A DNA stretch of 8,585 nt, taken from JBDLID01 sp039715055 (lineage in GTDB: Bacteria; Desulfobacterota; Desulfobulbia; Desulfobulbales; Desulfocapsaceae). Position 1 is the stretch's first letter. Each line of letters begins with the position of its first letter. The DNA lies in NCBI GenBank assembly GCA_039715055.1, contig JBDLID010000123.1, positions 1-8,585 on the forward strand, in the 5' to 3' direction. Position numbers and translations under genes: made by a program. The notes under the pieces are model-generated. The model was not told where the DNA came from and did not search any database. It saw nothing but the letters and a program-made list of their open reading frames with translations. Below are positions 1 through 5,700 of this stretch, in pieces.

Positions 1-1086
1 ACCGCCTCCAAAAAAGAGGCGGTTGACACTAATATTACCATCTACTTCGAAGTGATCGACACCGGAATAGGCATCGCCCCCGACATGCAGAAAACAATCT
101 TTCAGGCCTTTTCCCAGGCTGACATCTCCCATACCCGGAAATACGGAGGCACCGGACTTGGTCTCACCATCTCAAACCAGCTCTGCCAGCTCATGGGAGG
201 CGAAATTGGATTGTCCAGTGATGTGGGTAAAGGTTCAACTTTCTGGTTCAGCAGTTGTTTTGAAGTACCTTTCACACCTCTTGAGACAGCTGCATCCGAA
301 CACGGTATCCTTGTAAAGAGTGCGTTGAACCGCAGGGAACTGTTTAACGGTGTTCGCATACTGCTTGCCGAAGATGAATACATTAACACCACCCTTGCGG
401 TGACCCTGCTGGAACAGGAGGGCATGATTGTCACCGCTGTTGAAAACGGCAGGCTGGCCATTGAGGCGCTGGAAACCAACCACTTTGATATTTTATTCCT
501 TGATATCCAGATGCCGGAGCTTGACGGATACCAGACGACACGGCTCATCCGGGAACTGGAAAAAAATTCGCGGGAGCACCTCACCATCATCGCCATGACC
601 GCAAATGCCCTTGAAGGGGATCGGGAGCGCTGCCTTGAGGTCGGTATGGACGATTATCTCTCCAAACCTCTTAATCGTGAAGCTGTGCTGGCCACCATCG
701 AAAAACGATTGACCAAGACAGTCCTTGTGGTGGATAAAAACAGATTGAGTCGCACACTTGGTGCCAGTGTCATGACAAAAAACGGCTGGAACGTGACAGT
801 TGCCGAAAACGTAAACCAGACCTTAACCGAATGCCGGGAATCGTCTTTTGACCTTATTCTCATGGATCTGATGATGCCTCAAATAGATGGTCCTCAAATC
901 TCAAAAATAATCCGTCGCAAAAACATCTCCGGCAGCAGGGGGACAGTGATCATCGGACTGACCGGACTTAGCGAAGAAAATCCGACGGCCAATGACTACC
1001 AGGCAGGAGTTGATGACCTCATTCACCATCCGCTGACCCCGGAAAAGATAGAGGAAAAACTTGCCATCTTTTTTCCGGCTGGATAG
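1..1086 (+). CDS. Hybrid sensor histidine kinase, C-terminal part (HATPase end + two receiver domains), 5'-truncated by the window
   Basis: The frame is open from base 1, so the gene begins upstream; the GTG at 52 lies inside the ATPase domain and is not a real start. There are 361 visible residues. Residues 1-67 are the end of a HATPase_c domain: G1 box DTGIGI (20-25), F box around IFQAF (33-37) and G2 box GGTGLGL (49-55). Receiver 1 (about 118-236) has the acidic cluster E124-D125-E126, phosphoacceptor D168 (in LDIQMP), T200 and K222, so it looks competent. Receiver 2 (about 241-358) keeps D245, D289 (in MDLMMP) and T321, but has K246 in place of the second acidic residue and H343 in place of the conserved lysine before Pro. 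The sensor, dimerisation/phosphoacceptor-His and N-box regions are outside the window. The kinase would autophosphorylate and relay phosphate to receiver 1; signal and output are unknown. No Hpt domain is seen before the stop. It precedes the ABC genes on the same strand, but a regulatory link is only inferred. Confidence 0.95.
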   Translation, partial: TASKKEAVDTNITIYFEVIDTGIGIAPDMQKTIFQAFSQADISHTRKYGGTGLGLTISNQLCQLMGGEIGLSSDVGKGSTFWFSSCFEVPFTPLETAASEHGILVKSALNRRELFNGVRILLAEDEYINTTLAVTLLEQEGMIVTAVENGRLAIEALETNHFDILFLDIQMPELDGYQTTRLIRELEKNSREHLTIIAMTANALEGDRERCLEVGMDDYLSKPLNREAVLATIEKRLTKTVLVVDKNRLSRTLGASVMTKNGWNVTVAENVNQTLTECRESSFDLILMDLMMPQIDGPQISKIIRRKNISGSRGTVIIGLTGLSEENPTANDYQAGVDDLIHHPLTPEKIEEKLAIFFPAG

Positions 1087-1113
1087 AATCAATTCCCAGC
1101 AGAGAATTAATTC
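1086..1113. promoter_or_regulatory. Paired 10-bp palindromic boxes upstream of the ABC operon (candidate operator or weak hairpin)
   Basis: GAATCAATTC (1086-1095) and GAATTAATTC (1104-1113) differ at one base. The second is a perfect palindrome. The two copies start 18 bases apart, and the first begins on the last base of the kinase stop codon. Read as DNA, they resemble two sites for a dimeric regulator in front of the permease gene. Read as RNA, they can pair into a 10-bp AU-rich stem with one mismatch and an 8-base loop. No proper U-run follows, so terminator function is doubtful. No convincing -35/-10 pair is visible between here and the permease start. The function is inference only. Confidence 0.3.
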
Positions 1114-1160
1114 ATTTAAGTTTCACGGGTTATCCATAAAAAAGACCTAGGCTCCAGGTG

Positions 1161-1820
1161 ATGAAAAAAAAGGCAAAACGACTTGTTGAACTCCCCTTCT
1201 CCAAATCGGTACGCATTGCCTACCAGTCCATCCGCGCCCGTTTCTTCCGTTCACTGGTGACCACCTCAACACTTGTCCTGGCCGTGGCCTTCCTCTGCTA
1301 CTCCCTGATCGGTTTTAATATTGCTCAGGGCATACTGCTTACGGGAGACCCTGAACTGCAGCAGATCCTTGCGCAGAACGGCTATGATCTTGAAACGGGC
1401 GTCACCCTGAAAGGTTCTGCCAAACAGCGCTGGATCATTATTCTCTCCCTGCTCGTCTGTACGGTGGGTATCATCAATGCCCAGCTGATGTCTGTTACCG
1501 AACGATTCCGCGAGATCGGAACCATGAAGTGTCTTGGGGCGCTCGATCGTTTTGTGGTCAGGATATTTGTCATTGAGGCTGCAATGCAGGGCTTTACAGG
1601 CAGTTTCCTCGGGGCCATCGTCGGCGGGTTCACTGCCATTGTCAGTGGTCTTGTCACCTTTAACACCCTTGACTTTCTGCCGCTTATCATGGACAGGATT
1701 CTTGTATCTTCTTTATTATCCATCCTGGTCGGCATGGTCCTCAGCCTCATCGGCGTCCTTTACCCGGCTTTTCTTGCCGCCTCCATGCAGCCGGTGGAAG
1801 CCATGCGGGTGGAACAGTAA
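1161..1820 (+). CDS. Minimal FtsX/MacB-type ABC transporter permease (219 aa, no large periplasmic domain)
   Basis: This is an inner-membrane permease subunit of an FtsX/MacB-like (type VII) ABC system. Four membrane segments are visible: about 33-52, 91-110, 134-165 and 181-202. The FtsX signature between TM2 and TM3 is clear (TERFREIGTMKCLGALDRF, 113-131), followed by a glutamate-containing, glycine-rich TM3. The C-terminus has the usual ending (YPAFLAASMQPVEAMR, 201-216). MacB and LolC/E carry roughly 200 residues of periplasmic domain between TM1 and TM2; here there are only about 38. Both ends look intact, so this appears to be a native short form and not a deletion. The start is uncertain by one codon: GTG at 1158 directly precedes ATG at 1161, with a weak AGG at 1149-1151 as ribosome site; TAA at 1137 limits extension. 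It lies 62 bases before the ATPase gene and probably pairs with the long permease encoded at 2608-7437. Confidence 0.9.
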   Translation: MKKKAKRLVELPFSKSVRIAYQSIRARFFRSLVTTSTLVLAVAFLCYSLIGFNIAQGILLTGDPELQQILAQNGYDLETGVTLKGSAKQRWIIILSLLVCTVGIINAQLMSVTERFREIGTMKCLGALDRFVVRIFVIEAAMQGFTGSFLGAIVGGFTAIVSGLVTFNTLDFLPLIMDRILVSSLLSILVGMVLSLIGVLYPAFLAASMQPVEAMRVEQ

Positions 1821-1882
1821 CAGCTGTACCAACTATACTTTAATTATTATTGAACTAATCGCTTCTACACTGACAATACATC

Positions 1883-2611
1883 ATGCCATCAAAAAACATC
1901 GTCCGGGTCAGTGGGGTCACCAAAAACTTCGACCTCGACAAACTTGTGGTGAAAGTCCTCAAGGGCATTGACCTCACCATTGAGACCGGAAAATATGTCT
2001 CCATTATGGGTCCTTCCGGCTCCGGCAAATCGACACTGTTCAACATGATCGGAGGCCTGGACAAACCGACTTCCGGCAAGGTCTTTATTGACGAGGTTGA
2101 TATTGCCCAGCTCGACGCCTATGAGCTTGCCTGGCTTCGCTGCCGTAAAATCGGCTACATCTTCCAGACCTTTAACCTTATCCCGGTTATGACCGCCCTT
2201 GAAAATGTCACCCTGCCCATGACCTTTGCAGGGGTCGGAACCGATGCGGCCATAGAAAAAGGGATGCATCTGCTCGACCAGGTTGGTCTTACCGGCCGTC
2301 AGGGCCACAAACCCTCCGAACTCTCCGGAGGACAGCAGCAGCGTGTTGCCGTGGCCCGTGCCCTGGCCAACAGCCCTGCCATTATCCTTGCCGACGAGCC
2401 CACGGGCAACCTTGATCTGACCACAGGAGAAGAGATCATCACCCTGCTTAAAAAACTCAGTGTCGAGGAACGTGTGACCGTTATTTCCGCCACCCATGAC
2501 TATAAAATGCTCAACGTCTCCGATCAGGTGGTATGGATCCGTGACGGGCATGTGGATAAAATCCAGGATCGCGACGAACTTGAGATCCAGACCGGCGGAC
2601 TGAAGGCGTGA
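1883..2611 (+). CDS. ABC transporter ATP-binding protein, LolD/MacB/FtsE-like (242 aa)
   Basis: This is the cytoplasmic ATPase that should power the flanking FtsX-type permeases. All motifs are intact: Walker A GPSGSGKST (43-51), Q-loop Q95, signature LSGGQQQR (147-154), Walker B ending in D171 with catalytic E172 (ILADEP), D-loop NLD (176-178) and switch H205. Length and spacing fit the LolD/MacB/FtsE branch (MJ0796-like), whose members work with FtsX-type permeases mainly as mechanotransmitters rather than through a classic pore. ATG 1883 is the likely start because an in-frame TGA sits at 1871. There is no good Shine-Dalgarno, and the 62-base gap before it is AT-rich, so translation may rely on readthrough from the preceding gene. 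The stop codon overlaps the next start by 4 bases. LolD itself is unlikely, because the partner permeases do not resemble LolC or LolE. Confidence 0.96.
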   Translation: MPSKNIVRVSGVTKNFDLDKLVVKVLKGIDLTIETGKYVSIMGPSGSGKSTLFNMIGGLDKPTSGKVFIDEVDIAQLDAYELAWLRCRKIGYIFQTFNLIPVMTALENVTLPMTFAGVGTDAAIEKGMHLLDQVGLTGRQGHKPSELSGGQQQRVAVARALANSPAIILADEPTGNLDLTTGEEIITLLKKLSVEERVTVISATHDYKMLNVSDQVVWIRDGHVDKIQDRDELEIQTGGLKA

Positions 2612-2721
2612 AAGCAGTCCAATTCGTTCAAACAGGGGACAGGACTGCTGGCTCACTGTCCCTCCTGCCGTTTTTCTTTTTCTTTTTTGGCACAATCGTC
2701 TGTTCATCTGTTGCTTTCAGC
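2608..2721 (+). other. Predicted Sec signal peptide of the pseudopeptidase-permease
   Basis: The first 38 residues have a polar n-region with K2 and R12, a hydrophobic core that includes six consecutive Phe residues (22-27), and a small-residue c-region ending A36-F37-S38, which fits a signal peptidase I site. The cysteine at 32 is preceded by valine, so it is not a convincing lipobox. The Phe run is encoded by 18 consecutive pyrimidines (2671-2688) made of two T5 runs and one T6 run. If the peptide is not cleaved it would serve as an extra N-terminal membrane anchor; the topology of the rest would be the same. Confidence 0.65.
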
Positions 2722-5700
2722 CAAAGCCTTGACAGTCGCAGCCTGATCTCCGCCTTCAGCAGCTCTGCAACCAGGGGAACCGGCACCCAGGGCTATGATG
2801 AGGCTGTCAATACAATTGTCTCCACCTTTGAACAGCTTGGCCTTGAGGCCGAGACACAGAAATTTGCTGTCCCCATTCGAAGATACATTGAATCCACCCT
2901 GACCCTGGACGGTAAGACCTACCCTCTCCAGCCCCTTGAATATAACGCCATTACCCCCCAGGCCATCCACAAAGATCTTAAAGGTCCTCTTGTCTATGTG
3001 GGAAAAGGCAGCCTGGCTGAGCTTTCCGGTAAAGACCTCAAAGGATCCATCATCGTCATGGACCTGGACTCGGGTAAAAACTGGCTGCAGGCCGCCGGAC
3101 TTGGCGCTGCAGCTCTGATTTATCTCGATGATGAAAAAACCACCAGCCGTTACCTGTTCGAGGAGAAAAGTGAGCTCTCCCCCCTCAACTTTCCCTGTTT
3201 TCGTCTCAGCCGCAAGCAGGCCGAAGCCATCCCCGGCCTGCTCGAGCGTCTTGACAACAAAGAAACCAAGAACCCGGTTACCCTCCGCTCACAGGTCCAG
3301 TGGTATGAAAAAATCGGACGAAATATCTATACTATCATCGGTGGAAGCGATCCTGAATTAAAAAATGAACTGCTTATCATTGAAGCCTTTTACGACGGAT
3401 CTTATTTTGTCACCGACCAGGCGCCCGCAGCCGACGAAGCCGTCTCAGTCACCACCCTTCTCCAACTTGCCGGGAGGTTGAAGAAAAACCCTCCTCCACG
3501 CTCGGTGATGCTTATTGCAACAAGCGGCCACGCCCAAGCCCTGGCCGGAATGCGAGAGTTAATCTGGGCCCTGTCCTCCAAGAGAAAGGATGTCAGAAAA
3601 AACAAAAAAGAGCTTTCAGCCACCATAAAAGAAACCGAAAAAAATCTTGAACTTCTCGCCGGGCTCAAACTGCCGCTGGAAAAAGACCATGTCCGCGACA
3701 GTCTCCTGACAAAAGCCATCCACAACCGTCTCAAGCTGACCGTTGACTCGCTGTCCCGTGAGCTGATGCATCTCCGGATGAAACAGCAGGGCGATGAACT
3801 CAAAGATGAGATCAACAACAAGGCCAAACAGCGACTGGAGTACAGGCGCCTTGGCTGGCGATCCAACTTTGACCAGCTCAGCGAGGGTGAGACCGACATT
3901 CTCACATCACTCCTGCCAAATGCTCTCAAGGATAATAAAAGACGGCTGGAGAAGGCAAAAAAACATCTCAAAGCACTAAAAAGCTCAATTGCTCTTCGAA
4001 AAAAGCTCTACGACTTTGAAATTGCTGCAGTGGTGTCGCTCCACCTGTCAAGCCACGGTAAAGGCATAGGAGGTTTTCACCAGGGCTGGCTCTACAACCT
4101 GAAAAAAAAGGTCAACCGCAGTGCAAGCTTTTCAACCCTTGCCAAGCACCTGAACCGTGCCGGGTCGGAGCTGCAGAAAAACAGTGTTCCCTATATTGAC
4201 ACCCTGCGTCCCGACTCAAAGCAGAGCTGGGACTCCTGGTTTCTGGATCGGCCCGGTCTTGGCGGTGAGGTTTCAAGTCTTGGCGGTTTTCTCGGACTCA
4301 GCCTGGTCACTCTTGGCGACTCCCGGGCCGGCTGGGGCACCCCCTGGGATACTGCCGAACGCGTTGACCTTGCGTATGTCGATGCTCAGCTCAACTCCTG
4401 TTCACACCTGATCTATAAACTTGCCACCGCCCCGAAACTCCACAAAAACAAACTGCCCCGTAACGGTTTTGCAACGGTTTCCGGTCGTGCCAACCTCCTT
4501 CTCCAGGGTGAACTGTTTGCCGATTTTCCAGCACGAAAAACCGTCATCCTTGCTTACCAGGGCCTCACCAAGCTGTACGCCAGCGTCAACCCCACCGGCA
4601 CCTTTCAGATCAAGGGGGTGGCCGATAAAAAACACGTTCTCGACAAACTGATCATCGAGGGCTACCGCTTTGACGGACAGTCCGGGGAAACCCTGTGGGC
4701 CATCGATAAAAAGGAAACCGGCAAATCAAATTATCGTCTCAAAATCAGACGCAAGACCATGAAGACTGACCTGGTCATGTTCAACTGCCGTCAAACCACA
4801 ATCTTCGACCTCCTGGATCCCCGCAGTTTCCAGTACATGACAAAGCTCAACCTGCTTGACGGCAAACGAAACGCGACACCACAGCATTACTGGTACAGCC
4901 GTATCGATACCAGGCGGTCCACAATATCGACCATTTTTACCGAACCCGGTACATGGCTCAAACTGACCCTGTCCGACTCGGTATTGACCCGTAAACTGAT
5001 TCTTTCCGGAGGCAGTGACAGGGAACCGATGGGATACGGCTATCCGGTGGATACGACACCCGCCCTTCACAATACCGTATTCCATGCCGCCAATGACATA
5101 TGGGCACTTCTCGCACCCCGTATAGACAACCTGGAAAAACACGGGATCTACGACGCCCGGATCGCCGATCTGCAGGAACGGGGACTGCTGTCCCTCAACC
5201 AGGCTGTCAACAAGCTCAACGAAAAGGATTATGTGAGCTTCAAGGCGGAAAGTGGCGAAGCTCTGGCTCTTGCCAACCGGGTCTACGACCAGGTGGATAA
5301 AACCCAGAAGGACGTACTTTTCGGGGTGTTGTTCTATATCGCCCTCTTTGTCCCTTTTGCCTTCTGCATGGAGCGCTTTTTATTCAACTTTGCCAATATC
5401 TACAAAAGGATCGCCGGGTTCACTGGCCTGCTTGTCGGACTCATTGCGGTGATCTATAAGGTGCATCCCGCCTTTCAGCTTGCCTATTCACCCATGGTCA
5501 TGATCCTCGCCTTTTTCATCATTGGCCTGTCACTGATGGTGACCCTGATCCTCTTCTTCCGGTTTGAAGAAGAGATGGAACTGCTCCAGCGGAGAGCCAC
5601 TCACAAGAGGCCGTCGGAGATCAGCCACTGGAAGGCATTTGTCGCCGCCTTTTATCTGGGCGTCTCCAACCTCAGACGCCGCCGGCTGAGAACCGTCCTG

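Noticed and set aside
52..1086. Kinase gene starting at GTG 52
   Set aside because: The frame is open to base 1 and the residues before 52 continue the HATPase domain, so this is an internal valine codon.
1086..1125. Rho-independent terminator after the kinase
   Set aside because: The potential stem is almost all A-U with one mismatch, and no U-run follows. It is kept only as a low-confidence regulatory site.
1161..1820. Short permease as a truncated pseudogene
   Set aside because: Start region, FtsX signature and C-terminal ending are all intact, no frameshift is visible, and the missing part is cleanly the periplasmic domain.
1850..1877. Possible promoter TTGAAC ... GACAAT with 16-base spacing upstream of the ATPase
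   Set aside because: Both hexamers match consensus at only four positions, and the -10 would end 5 bases before the start codon, leaving no leader.
1534..1971. Plus-strand open frame (145 aa) spanning the permease-ATPase gap
   Set aside because: It overlaps the well-supported permease and the start of the ATPase in another frame, with low-complexity Ser/Pro/Leu composition and no recognisable domain.
1889..2707. Long open frame on the minus strand (272 aa) opposite the ATPase gene
   Set aside because: The plus strand encodes a complete ABC ATPase with all motifs. The minus frame runs antisense to it, shows no recognisable domain, and is a codon-bias shadow.
2692..2721. Lipoprotein signal at Cys32 of the large protein
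   Set aside because: The residue before the cysteine is Val and the preceding positions do not fit a lipobox. A signal peptidase I site just downstream fits better.
3402..3971. Minus-strand open frame (189 aa) inside the fusion gene
   Set aside because: It is very rich in Ser, Arg and Leu, which is typical of the reverse complement of coiled-coil coding sequence, and lies wholly inside a convincing plus-strand gene.
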